Shown: positions 16,837 through 26,800 of the stretch, piece by piece
Layout: every line of letters starts with the position of its first letter
Position numbering within the stretch: position 1 is the first letter of the stretch
Source of the DNA: Marinicella litoralis
GTDB lineage: Bacteria; Pseudomonadota; Gammaproteobacteria; Xanthomonadales; Marinicellaceae
DNA length: 64,000 nucleotides
Reading direction: 5' to 3'
Assembly (NCBI RefSeq): GCF_002591915.1
Contig: NZ_NIHB01000001.1
Span: 163,805 to 227,804, forward strand
Position numbers and translations under genes: made by a program
Notes under the pieces: generated by a model
What the model saw: only the letters and a program-made list of their open reading frames with translations
What the model was told of the DNA's origin: nothing
Databases searched by the model: none

Positions 16837-18963
16837 TTAAAGCGGGTCAAAACCAGTGGTAAAAATCCGGTCATTGGTTAACTGTGCAAGCCAACCTGAA
16901 ATGATTGACCCGGTATAAACTTGTCTGCTTAAAGCGTCTATGTATATGGATGAGACTCCAATGTGATTAGTAACAACAGGCTCTGTTTTATTGACTTGGG
17001 AATAACCTGTAATTGAATACAAGGTTTGTGCGACAGAAGACGCCACATAAAAAACAGGGTCACCTTCAATGGCGAATAGGTTTCTTGGGTTCACAATGTC
17101 ATCTAACAAAACAATGGGGTTGAACATTGATTCGGTCATATTTTCAAACTTAATCACCAAGTCTCCTCTGGCAAAAGAGCCCAAGACATCAGAAAATGCT
17201 GAATCTGCTCCCGCAACCAACGCCAGTTCATAAGGTCTGTTCATGTTTTCAATCAATTTAAGCTCTGTAAAATCAGCAGTGTTATTCACATACAGAGAGA
17301 CGTCACCTGAAAAGAAGTTAGCGACCATCAAATCAATGTCCCCATCATTATCAAAATCACTGGCCACAACGTCATTGGGCGCATCGTTGGCCTGATTGAT
17401 GGTGTGTACCGTGAATGTCAGACCCATTCGATCAAACCACCTCACAGCATCATCAGAACCAGAGGTTCCAATGATATCCAATTGTCCGTCACCATTGATA
17501 TCAGCCACTGCTACAGCGTTGGCAAACGGCGCTCCAGAGTAAATCACTGTGGTTTCAAACTCAGCACCACCTGAATTCCTGAACCAATAAAACCCACCCG
17601 CATTTGAGGCCGCCACCACGACATCAAGTGCGCCGTTTTCATCAACATCAACAACCAATACGTCTGCTGCACCACCAATGTTTTCTGCAATAACATGGCG
17701 CTTGAAACTCACGCCGTCATACCATTGAACCACCCCATCTCTGAAACTGGTTGCAACAATATCTGCTACGCCGTCTCCATTGATGTCACCTTTTGCAATG
17801 GCACTCACGCCCTCTGGAAAGTCTTCCCAAACCACCTCTTCATCGCCCAGTGAATTGGCGGTGTACAGCAGGTTTCTGTTTTCAAAGTATGCTTGGGTTA
17901 ATATTTTCATTCCTCCATTGAATTCGAATGTGGCGGCTTGGACAGATACATAGCCATCTCTGGAGTTGGCAATCAATTGTTTATTGGCTCCGCTCAGGTC
18001 TTGTGTGTAAATGTGGCCAACACGATTGGCTACTGCAATAAGTTCACCTTGCTGATCATTGTCAATATCAGCACAATGCAGTGCATTGACCCCTGGTAAA
18101 TCTTGGTCAATGACGGCGCCACTGAAAATGCCACCACCTGAATTGATAAACAGATAAACCGCGTCATCAGCGGTGGCAGAAACCACCACATCCATGGCAT
18201 CGTCACCATTGGCATCACAAGAGGCCAAGTACCTGGTGCCTGACATTTGGTTGGTGATTAATTGTTCAACAAACACCCCATCGCCTTGATTCTCATACAA
18301 CCTGATTGAGCTGTCTTCTTCGGATGCCACCATGAAATCCAGAGCAGTTTCATTATTGAAATGATCTACCACCAACTTCCTGGGTCTTAACACCGACTCA
18401 GCGAGGATGGCTGTACCAAACCCGCCTGTATTATCTTGTGGGTGAAAAAACACTGCGTTCAACTCAAAAGAAATGCTGATCACATCCATCAATCCATCGT
18501 TGTTAAAATCTCCGGCTTGGGCATCTGTGGGTAACAATATATTGGAAGCTATGATTTGTTTTCGATAGCCACCGTCATCCGCAATCAATGCGATGATTTC
18601 ATGGGTTTCAATCGAAGGTACCAAAAAATCGACCTCACCATCTTGATTTAAATCTGTAGCTGACACCCGGAAAGCCCCTGGTACTTCCTTGGAAACATAC
18701 AATTCTTCGAAGACCAAATTAACCAGGTCCTGGCTGGCGCCTTGATTGATGTATGCGCGCAAATGCCCATCCTCTATAGACGCAGAGACCACGTCCATAA
18801 AACCATCATGGTTGATGTCAACAGCAATGGAATCAACGATTCCTATTTGTGACGGGCCATGGATATTGTCTAGCACCCAGCCAGCTGCCACCTGCTGGGC
18901 AAATCCGGGAGCCGATAGCCACAACTGCAAATACAAAAAATAATGAAGAAAACGATTTGTCAT
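16837..18963 (-). CDS. secreted VCBS/FG-GAP repeat protein with IFTTGFDPL tail
   Basis: 708 residues with a Sec signal peptide (LWLSAPGFA-Q, about residue 22). The body is a series of FG-GAP/VCBS calcium-binding repeats such as AVDINHDGFMDVVSAS, GDFNNDGLMDVISIS, GDINGDGVADIVATS and SDFDNDGDIDLMVAN, which form an integrin-like beta-propeller. The chain ends DRIFTTGFDPL. Short C-terminal tails of the form IFxxGF(E/D) recur on secreted proteins of Xanthomonadales-like bacteria and may be a sorting or anchoring signal; that is my inference. It is probably an outer-surface or secreted protein with a structural or binding role. No enzymatic domain is visible. It ends 302 bp before the next minus-strand gene and is likely a single transcription unit. 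Confidence 0.8.
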   Translation of the reverse strand: MTNRFLHYFLYLQLWLSAPGFAQQVAAGWVLDNIHGPSQIGIVDSIAVDINHDGFMDVVSASIEDGHLRAYINQGASQDLVNLVFEELYVSKEVPGAFRVSATDLNQDGEVDFLVPSIETHEIIALIADDGGYRKQIIASNILLPTDAQAGDFNNDGLMDVISISFELNAVFFHPQDNTGGFGTAILAESVLRPRKLVVDHFNNETALDFMVASEEDSSIRLYENQGDGVFVEQLITNQMSGTRYLASCDANGDDAMDVVVSATADDAVYLFINSGGGIFSGAVIDQDLPGVNALHCADIDNDQQGELIAVANRVGHIYTQDLSGANKQLIANSRDGYVSVQAATFEFNGGMKILTQAYFENRNLLYTANSLGDEEVVWEDFPEGVSAIAKGDINGDGVADIVATSFRDGVVQWYDGVSFKRHVIAENIGGAADVLVVDVDENGALDVVVAASNAGGFYWFRNSGGAEFETTVIYSGAPFANAVAVADINGDGQLDIIGTSGSDDAVRWFDRMGLTFTVHTINQANDAPNDVVASDFDNDGDIDLMVANFFSGDVSLYVNNTADFTELKLIENMNRPYELALVAGADSAFSDVLGSFARGDLVIKFENMTESMFNPIVLLDDIVNPRNLFAIEGDPVFYVASSVAQTLYSITGYSQVNKTEPVVTNHIGVSSIYIDALSRQVYTGSIISGWLAQLTNDRIFTTGFDPL

Positions 18964-19034
18964 GTCAGTGAAAATAACACAAGTCGGCTTATTTTTCTGT
19001 GAATATTAAGCCTATTTAATTTGACTTGGCAATA

Positions 19035-20951
19035 TTATTTCAGTGCAGACAAAAAATCCAAAGCTTCTTGTCGTTCATGGCTGATTTTCATGTCAGGCAG
19101 AGAATTCAAAAAAGTAGAGCCATAGCCTTTGCTGGTGATCCTGCGGTCACAGATGACCAACACGCCACGGTCATCTTCGCCGCGGATAAGGCGACCAGCC
19201 CCTTGTTTTAAACTGATGATGGCTTTGGGAATTTGGTAATCAAAAAAAGCCTTGCCTCCATTTTTATTGATGTGCTCGATTTTGGCTTTCAACACAGGTT
19301 CGCTGGGGTGAGCAAAGGGCAATTTATCGATGATGACGCAACTTAAGCTGGCGCCTGAAACATCCACACCCTCCCAAAAACTGGCAGCACCTAATAACAA
19401 TCCATTGCCTGATGCGCGAAAATCTTCCAACATTTGGTTGCGATCTCCTTCACCTTGAACAAACAAGGGGCGATCGACTTGATCACGAAAATGATAAGCC
19501 GCCATTTGTAAAGAGCGGTGGGATGTGAACAAGAAAAACACCCCGCCTTTGGCCTGATTTATGATCGGTGTCACATAATCAAACATGGCACGATTGAATT
19601 CAAAGTCGTTGGGTTCAGGCAAGGTTTTTGGTAACAGCATCAAAGCCTGCTTAGGGTAATCAAATGGACTGTCCAACAACAATGTTTCGGCTGGATCAAA
19701 ACCCGTTTGAGATTGAAAATGAGCGAAGGAATGGTTCACTGTCAAAGTGGCTGAAGTCAGCACCCAACTGGTTTCTAATGGCGCCCTGAATTCTGACAAG
19801 GGATCGGCAATTTCCAATGGGGATTTATGCAATGCAAAATATTTTTCCCGAGCCTCAAACCAATAAATATAGTTCGACTCCTTTTGCTGCATCATGTCTT
19901 CCAACATCATCTTCAGTGCGTCCAAGCGCACATAACAGTTTTGTAACCCCGTGCTTTGTACCACCAAGGGCTCCAATGCGGTAATCAGCAAATTCATTTG
20001 ATGCAACAGTAAATCAAAGGCTTCTATGACGATTTCTGTTTGGAATAAACGTTTGCTGCTTTCCCTTTCCGGCATTTGACTCATCACCAACAAAGTGTCT
20101 CTTAAAGACCTTTTCATTTGTTCATGAGGTTCGCTGATGGCGGCAAAGGCAGCATCAACTTCGCCGGCTTCGGTTAACAGGTCATTCAATATATCCGTAC
20201 ATTGTCTTGAGCTGAATAAATGGCTGAAAAACCGCCCTGCAATTTCAGGAATCTGATGTGACTCATCCAATACAATCACATCGGTTTTGGGTAACAACTC
20301 ACCAAAGCCACCTTGTTTGATGGCCATATCCGCAAACAACAAATGGTGATTGATTACCAACAGATCTGCTTCCAAGGCTTTGCGACGTGCTTTATAGACA
20401 AAACAGTCGTTGTAATGATCACACTCTGAACCCAAACAATTTTCTGGATTAGATGTGATGTTCATTAACAGCATCCGGTTCTCAACTTGATTTATAAACT
20501 CAGAGACTTCTCCTCTGATGCTGTTATGAATCCAGTTTTTCAAGTATTTAAACAAAGGTTTGTTTTCGGGAAATCGACTGACTGGCATCACAGCAGCCTT
20601 GTGGTAACGATGTAAACAAAGGTAATTACTGCGTCCTTTTAACAACCTGACCTTAGGTTTAATCGATAACAATTCCAGTAATTTTGGGATGTCTTTACTG
20701 AACAGTTGATCTTGTAATGTTTTGGTGCCTGTGGAAACGATGATTTTTTTGCCCGACAACAAAGCCGGAAGTAAATAAGCAAAGGTTTTACCGGTTCCGG
20801 TACCCGCTTCTGCTATCAAGACTGATTGGTCTTCAATGACTTGAGAAATTTTTTCAGCCAACTCTATTTGCTGGGGTCTGGACTTGAAGCCGGGTAATTT
20901 TTCTTTAAACAGGCCGTTTTCACCCAAAACTTCGCTGATTTTCATAGACAT
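19035..20951 (-). CDS. yoaA: ATP-dependent DNA helicase, YoaA/DinG (XPD-like) family
   Basis: 638-residue superfamily 2 helicase, matching YoaA in length. Walker A is AGTGTGKTFAYLLP (near residue 42) and the DEAH box is VLDESHQIPE (near residue 227). Four cysteines between about residues 110 and 183 (YLCLHRY, CLGSECDHYNDC) would hold the [4Fe-4S] cluster of XPD-like enzymes. Motif VI is GAGRLIRGEDDRGVLVICDRR. The family unwinds damaged or forked DNA 5' to 3'; E. coli YoaA works with HolC in replication-gap repair. It lies 10 bp downstream of the TPR lipoprotein gene and is probably cotranscribed with it and PBP1b. Two in-frame ATGs are possible (20951 and 20945). Confidence 0.92.
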   Translation of the reverse strand: MSMKISEVLGENGLFKEKLPGFKSRPQQIELAEKISQVIEDQSVLIAEAGTGTGKTFAYLLPALLSGKKIIVSTGTKTLQDQLFSKDIPKLLELLSIKPKVRLLKGRSNYLCLHRYHKAAVMPVSRFPENKPLFKYLKNWIHNSIRGEVSEFINQVENRMLLMNITSNPENCLGSECDHYNDCFVYKARRKALEADLLVINHHLLFADMAIKQGGFGELLPKTDVIVLDESHQIPEIAGRFFSHLFSSRQCTDILNDLLTEAGEVDAAFAAISEPHEQMKRSLRDTLLVMSQMPERESSKRLFQTEIVIEAFDLLLHQMNLLITALEPLVVQSTGLQNCYVRLDALKMMLEDMMQQKESNYIYWFEAREKYFALHKSPLEIADPLSEFRAPLETSWVLTSATLTVNHSFAHFQSQTGFDPAETLLLDSPFDYPKQALMLLPKTLPEPNDFEFNRAMFDYVTPIINQAKGGVFFLFTSHRSLQMAAYHFRDQVDRPLFVQGEGDRNQMLEDFRASGNGLLLGAASFWEGVDVSGASLSCVIIDKLPFAHPSEPVLKAKIEHINKNGGKAFFDYQIPKAIISLKQGAGRLIRGEDDRGVLVICDRRITSKGYGSTFLNSLPDMKISHERQEALDFLSALK

Positions 20952-20961
20952 GATAAAGGCC

Positions 20962-21453
20962 TCAGTACCGAGGTGCGCTGGATTGACTGCAAGAATCGAT
21001 GGCCTCTAAAGCCGCTGCCTGGGTTTCTACATCGTTCAACATTTCAGCCGCCAGTGCCAAAGTTCTTCTGGCCCTTTCACAAATAGGACCATGAGCCGGG
21101 CCGTCTTGCACCACCCGGTTTGACCAATTAAAAGCGGCTTGATAATTACCTTCAGACAAATAGACTTCAGCCAAGTGTTGATGCACGGTGGCTGAGGTGG
21201 GACTGATGCTTAAGGCTCGGCTGAGGGTTAAAACTGCGGCTTTGATCAGCCCCTGCTCTATTTGCTCATCGGCTTCCTTAATCAATAATTGGACCGCTTC
21301 TGGAACCATTGGAGCTATTTGGATGACCGATGACGAGTGATCAGATGGATCGCGAACATCGTCGTTGATATCAATAGGCTTCCTTTGGCTACAATGGCTC
21401 AAAGCAAGGATTAAAATAGCAGCCAAAATACCGCGATATAAGCAAAAATTCAT
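20962..21453 (-). CDS. TPR lipoprotein, candidate LpoP-type activator of PBP1b
   Basis: 163 residues. The N-terminus MNFCLYRGILAAILILALSHC-S is a lipoprotein signal with Cys about residue 22, so the protein should be lipid-anchored, probably to the outer membrane. From residue 55 two to three tetratricopeptide repeats are visible (AVLTLSRALSISPTSATVHQHLAEVYLSEGNYQAAFNWSNRVV). It starts 45 bp after the stop of the PBP1b gene. In Pseudomonas a TPR lipoprotein, LpoP, encoded beside the PBP1b gene activates that synthase, so the same role is a strong inference here. The fold and lipobox are seen; the partner is inferred from position. Confidence 0.7.
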   Translation of the reverse strand: MNFCLYRGILAAILILALSHCSQRKPIDINDDVRDPSDHSSSVIQIAPMVPEAVQLLIKEADEQIEQGLIKAAVLTLSRALSISPTSATVHQHLAEVYLSEGNYQAAFNWSNRVVQDGPAHGPICERARRTLALAAEMLNDVETQAAALEAIDSCSQSSAPRY

Positions 21454-21498
21454 AACCGCTCATCTTATCTGCTTAGTCAAATTCTCACAAGACAATGG

Positions 21499-23553
21499 TC
21501 ACAAATTCATGAATAAATGAGACCACAATATCAACGCACCATTGCTGCCTGAGTACGGTGTGGGTTTATTGTCATCTCGGCCCACCCATACGGTAACCAA
21601 TAATTCTTGATTAAAACCTGAAAACCAACTGTCTCGACCTTTGTTGGTGGTCCCCGTTTTTCCAAACATCGGTTGAGGTAAATTAAACTTCTGGGTCACT
21701 TTATTCGCTGTGCCCTCTGTGGTGATGGCATGCAACGCTCGGTTGATTGCATCAATATGAGCCGTCTTTGGTTGTTTTTGTCTGACTTGCTGACTTTGAC
21801 TTAACAATTTGCCATTGCTTTGGGTGATGTAATTCACGGCATAAATTTGTTGATTTTTACCTCTGGAAGCAAACAGTCCAAACAGGTGCTGTACTTCAAA
21901 TGGCGTTAAATCGATCGCTCCCAAAAACAAGGAAGGATGGTCGCTCCTGTTGATGTTTAAACCCAGTTGGGTCAAATAGGCAATGAAGTTATCCAAACCA
22001 ACCTTAAGCCCAAGGTCAACTGTGGCTTGATTTCTTGAATAAATCAAGGCTCGCTCGGCTGAAATTTCACCCCAACTTTGTTGGTCCCAGTTTTTGGGCT
22101 GCCACAATTTGCCATCCGTGGTGGTTACTGTCAATTCACTGTCATTCAACGGTTGTTGCAAATCGAACCCAGGCAGTAACTCTAAACCTGCCAAATAAAC
22201 CAGCGGTTTAATCAAAGAGCCGATTTGTCTTTTCGCCAATAAGGCACGGTTGTAGTGCGACTTGGCATTCTTCGAGCCAGTGATTGCCAACAACTCGGCA
22301 TTTTGGGCGCCACTGACCACGATGGCGCTTTCGACATCTGTGGAAAGCCATTGATTGGTGTTTTTAGCGGTCTGAGTGGTTTTGTATTGAATGTATGGGT
22401 CCAAATAAGTAAATATTTTTAAACCTTTTTGTTTCAAGTCTGACGGACTGAATTGAGACCTGAGTTGGCGCTTAACCACATCCATATAATCTTCAAAATC
22501 TGTTTTCAGTCTGCGATGTTGGGACAAGCCCAAAGGTTGTTGCGTGGCTGATTGCCATTGATTTTTCCCAATCACCCCTGTTTCATACCATGTATTCAAT
22601 ACCAAGTTTCGACGCGCTGTGGCCCTTTGGGCTTGTTTAAATGGGTTGTACCATGAAGGGCCTTTGATGATTCCAACCAACAAGGCTTGTTCAGCAACGC
22701 TCAACCGAGTGACCGGCTTGGCAAAATAATACTCCGCTGCTTCCACCACACCATGAATCGACACTTTACCGTCTTGCCCCCAATAAATTTCATTGAAATA
22801 CATTTCTATGATGGCCTTCTTGTCGAGCTTGGTCTCTAACAAAGTAGCAGCCAAGGCCTCATGAAGCTTTCTTAACAAACTGTTGTGATTGTACTGCAGC
22901 TTGTTTTTCACCAGTTGCTGTGTGATGGTACTGCCACCCTGAACCACCTCTCCTGCCAGTATGTTTTTAATCGCTGCACGTAATATACCGAACCAAGAAA
23001 CACCATGGTGTTCACTGAAAGACCTGTCTTCCACAGCTTGAAGCCCTGTGACCATGGTGTCAGGAATTTCTTCCACTTTGATGGGCTGCCTGTTTTCTAA
23101 TCCAGCGGAAAAGAAATGACCAATGACCTTGGGTTCAAGTCGATATAGGTCTGGTGAGATCGATTCAACCACACCATTTGCCAACTTCAGTTTAAGGCGC
23201 CGGGGAACACTGCCACCCTCTGCAAAATCAAATCCTTTGGTGTAAATGTCAAAACTGGATTGGAACCGTTGATACTGCCCCAGTTTTGGGGTGTTTGACA
23301 CTTGAATATAACCCAATGAGTCAAGCTCAAACATCAAGGCCTGAGGGCTTATTTTTTTATTTTTATACAACTCCAACGGCCTTGCGTAAACCACAGAAGG
23401 GACATCCCATCGTTCGTTGACAATAGAGTTTGTAACATGATTGATGTAAAAGTACCATGGAACAACCAGGCCCAACAACACCCCAAAAAAGTACAAGCTG
23501 CTGCGCAGGATCCAGAATTTAAATGGCTTTTTTGGTGGGTTTTTATGGGTCAC
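21499..23553 (-). CDS. mrcB: bifunctional penicillin-binding protein 1B
   Basis: 684 residues, shorter than the E. coli protein (844). One N-terminal membrane helix (about residues 12-35) is followed by a UB2H-like stretch (LMFELDSLGYIQVSNTPKLGQYQRF). The GT51 transglycosylase comes next, with EDRSFSEHHGVSWFGILRA (Glu near residue 173) and GGSTITQQLVKN. The transpeptidase has SLIKP (SxxK, near 443), SRN (near 501) and KTGTT (near 630). It polymerises and cross-links peptidoglycan on the periplasmic side of the inner membrane. The start is GTG at 23553. It heads a likely three-gene unit with the TPR lipoprotein and YoaA, and is divergent from the large glycosyltransferase. Confidence 0.95.
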   Translation of the reverse strand: MTHKNPPKKPFKFWILRSSLYFFGVLLGLVVPWYFYINHVTNSIVNERWDVPSVVYARPLELYKNKKISPQALMFELDSLGYIQVSNTPKLGQYQRFQSSFDIYTKGFDFAEGGSVPRRLKLKLANGVVESISPDLYRLEPKVIGHFFSAGLENRQPIKVEEIPDTMVTGLQAVEDRSFSEHHGVSWFGILRAAIKNILAGEVVQGGSTITQQLVKNKLQYNHNSLLRKLHEALAATLLETKLDKKAIIEMYFNEIYWGQDGKVSIHGVVEAAEYYFAKPVTRLSVAEQALLVGIIKGPSWYNPFKQAQRATARRNLVLNTWYETGVIGKNQWQSATQQPLGLSQHRRLKTDFEDYMDVVKRQLRSQFSPSDLKQKGLKIFTYLDPYIQYKTTQTAKNTNQWLSTDVESAIVVSGAQNAELLAITGSKNAKSHYNRALLAKRQIGSLIKPLVYLAGLELLPGFDLQQPLNDSELTVTTTDGKLWQPKNWDQQSWGEISAERALIYSRNQATVDLGLKVGLDNFIAYLTQLGLNINRSDHPSLFLGAIDLTPFEVQHLFGLFASRGKNQQIYAVNYITQSNGKLLSQSQQVRQKQPKTAHIDAINRALHAITTEGTANKVTQKFNLPQPMFGKTGTTNKGRDSWFSGFNQELLVTVWVGRDDNKPTPYSGSNGALILWSHLFMNL

Positions 23554-23789
23554 AAACGATCAGACAGGGTTCAAATAAAATCAGCGCTCATATTAACATG
23601 AGATTTTATATTCATTGAACCCAATGGTTATTTATATCAGCCAAACAACATCAAGTTCTGACGAAAACACCACCCAAACAAACTTTTTAGTCAACGCAAA
23701 TTAAACCACACAAAAGCCTGTCGACAATATTGGACGCTTTTTAGCGGTTTTGCTTTTCATTTCTCAGCACCTGAGGGCGGTATTTTTGG

Positions 23790-23795
23790 TAGAAT
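23790..23795 (+). promoter_or_regulatory. candidate -10 element giving a leaderless transcript
   Basis: TAGAAT, preceded by TTTTTGG, ends six bases before the A of the ATG at 23802. A start seven bases past it would coincide with the initiation codon. There is no ribosome site in front of that ATG. The -35 region (around 23767-23772) is poor, so this is tentative. Confidence 0.3.
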
Positions 23796-23801
23796 GCGCG
23801 G

Positions 23802-26800
23802 ATGTTAAAGAATGTTCATCAGGTATTTTACAACAGCGCTGAAAATAAGCAGGCTGATTCACAATGGCACACGACACATGAACAGTGTGACGCTGCTTTG
23901 TTCGATCAAATCAATGATAAATACCCTGATGATGAACTCATCGTCATCGTCAATGCCAAAGCCCAGCGACCAAATCATTGGTTGCGCCGTTTAACTGAAC
24001 CGTTCAAAAACAACCAATCAATCAACACCGTCACTGCACTGAGCACTGACATTTTTGCGTTGTCACCCTTGGCAGCAAACAGTGAATTTCACGGCGACAA
24101 CCATGAACTTGATCACGCCATTTTTATGCTGCAACCCCCAGGGACATTCGTGGCTTCGGTGATCAACAAACATGCTTTTTCAGTGCGCAATAAATCGCAT
24201 TTATCTAAATCCGGAACGATTTATGTCGCCAACAACCTGTTGGTCGATTTGCCCAATCAAACACAAGTCATTACAGGTGCTGCTGGGCCTGAAGTTGGCG
24301 ACCAACGACCATTACCTGCCCACCCACTGGCCACACTTCAATGGCAATTGATTCAATACAACCAACCATGGTCGTTGTTGCAATACCCGGGTCTGAATCA
24401 GCAACCCAATGTCTTACATGTGATTATGGACTGGGGCGGTGGGGTGCAAAAATGGGTGGACGATTTTATTGCATCACATCCCAAACTGAACCATTTTATT
24501 TTGGTCAGTGAAGGTGAGTTTTTTCGCCAGCGTCATGGTGAAAAGCTCAAGTTGTATTGGAATGACGTCAAGGCACCCTGTATCGAAGAATTTCATTTAA
24601 GCCAGCCGATAACGGCCACCTGTGAATCACACCCCGAATACAAACATATTTTAACAACCATCATCAGTAACTGGGACATCAAATCCCTTTACGTGTCCTC
24701 ATTGATTGGTCATGCGATGGATTGTTTGGACACCGGTTTGCCAACCTTTAGGGTGCTGCATGACTACTTTCCTCATTGGCCGAGCTTAAATGCCCAGCTA
24801 GATTCAACTTCAGTTGATCAATCAATGATCGATGCCGCACTTGAAAAATCCCCAGAGGAACCACTGGGCAAAATCAGTAAAAGTCAACTCAAAGCCTGGC
24901 AGGTCAACACCAACCAATTACTTACCAGGCCAAAAACCACGGTGATCGCACCCAATCAGTCGGTGATTGACAACTTAAAAAAGCTAGACCACTCAGCCTG
25001 TTATGACCACGCGAAATTGATTCCTCACGGCATCAATTCAATCGCAGCCATTGACTACCATTATCAGGCGAACCCTTTTAAGATAATGGTGCTAGGACGA
25101 ATCAGTCAACCCAAAGGACAAGAGCTGCTGATACAGTGCATTGAAGCCATACAGTCCAACCATGAAATTGAATTTGTGTTGTTAGGAACTGGCCAGGCTG
25201 GAACCTTGTTTGAAGCCTATCCACGGGTTAAGGTGATTAAGGATTATAAACAAACCGAATTGCATCAAATTGTGTCAAAGCTGGCTCCTCAGTTGGCCTT
25301 GTTATGCTCAGTAACTTCTGAAACATTCAGCTACACCTTATCAGAGTTACAAATGTTGGGACTGCCGGTTTTGGCCACCCGAGTTGGCGCGTTCAAAGAT
25401 CGCATCAAAAACAACCAAACTGGTTTTTTAGAAGATCCGGACGCTCAATCTATAGTCAATAGAATCTTGAAATTAAAAGCTGATGCAGATTTATTGATAC
25501 AAGTCAGTGATGCATCAAAAATCATCAAGCAACCCACGCTCAAAGAAAATGCTGAACAGCTTGAGTTGATCCTTGAAAAATTTCTTTTGGACGGTTCTTC
25601 TTACCATGTCAATGGCAACATCCAACCCAATCCACTGGCTCAATTGGCGCAAACCTCACACCTTGAGATCAGCCGATTAAACAACCAGCTGATTGGCTTA
25701 GAGCAAGACCTTGAAGAAAAAGTAACATGGGCCAAAGCGTTGAACCAGCAAATCACCCATTTAGAACAAAACCTGGATTTAACCCGTGAAGAAAAAGACC
25801 GTTTGAACACCGATTTGAAAGACACCCAGTTACAAGCTGAACAACTGGCCGATAAAATCGAAACCATCAACAAGCAGTTGAATCAAAGCCTTGCAAACAA
25901 CAATCAGTTGCGTGAAGTTTTGGAACAAACCAAAACCCAAGTTGCAGCCAAAGAAAATCAGATTCAAAGCATGCTAAACAGTCGGTCGTGGCGATTCACG
26001 GCGCCTTTGCGGCGGTTTACCACTTATGCAAGACACAAAAGGAACGCAGTGAAGTTCAGATTGTCGCAATTACTAGGCTTACCCAAAAGGGTCAAAAACA
26101 GCCTAAAAACCAGGGGGTTAAAAGACACTGCAAAACTAGCCAGCAACAAGCTTAAAAAACCACCAACGACTACAGCAGAGATTGCCGTTCATGCTGTCAC
26201 AGAAAACTATCTGCCATTGACCATGCAAACCGCTGAAAACCCAGTGGTCAGTGTGATCATTCCAGTCTACAACCAGTTCAAACACACTTACCATTGCTTA
26301 GAATCATTGGCGCGTCTAGCAGACAAAACACCTTTTGAAATCATTGTTATCAACGATTGTTCAACTGATGACACTGCCATTCAATTGAAGAAAATATCAG
26401 GAATTACCGCATTCACTCAACCTGAAAATGGCGGCTTTATTGAATCTTGTAACACCGGTGCACAAATGGCAACCGGCACGTTTTTACTGTTTTTAAACAA
26501 TGACACCGAAGTACTGCCTGGGTGGTTGGATCAATTGACTAAAACCTTTGAAACACAGCCTGATGCCGGCTTGGTTGGATCACAACTGATTTATCCAGAT
26601 GGTCGACTGCAAGAAGCCGGGGGGATTGTTTTTGCAGACGCCTCTGGTTGGAATTATGGTCGTTTCGGCTCACCCGATGAACCTGAGTACCAGCACGTTC
26701 GTGAAGTCTCTTACTGCAGCGGTGCCAGTATCATGATTGAAAAACAACTTTTTAATGAACTGGGTCAGTTTGATCAACGGTATAAACCCGCTTATTATGA

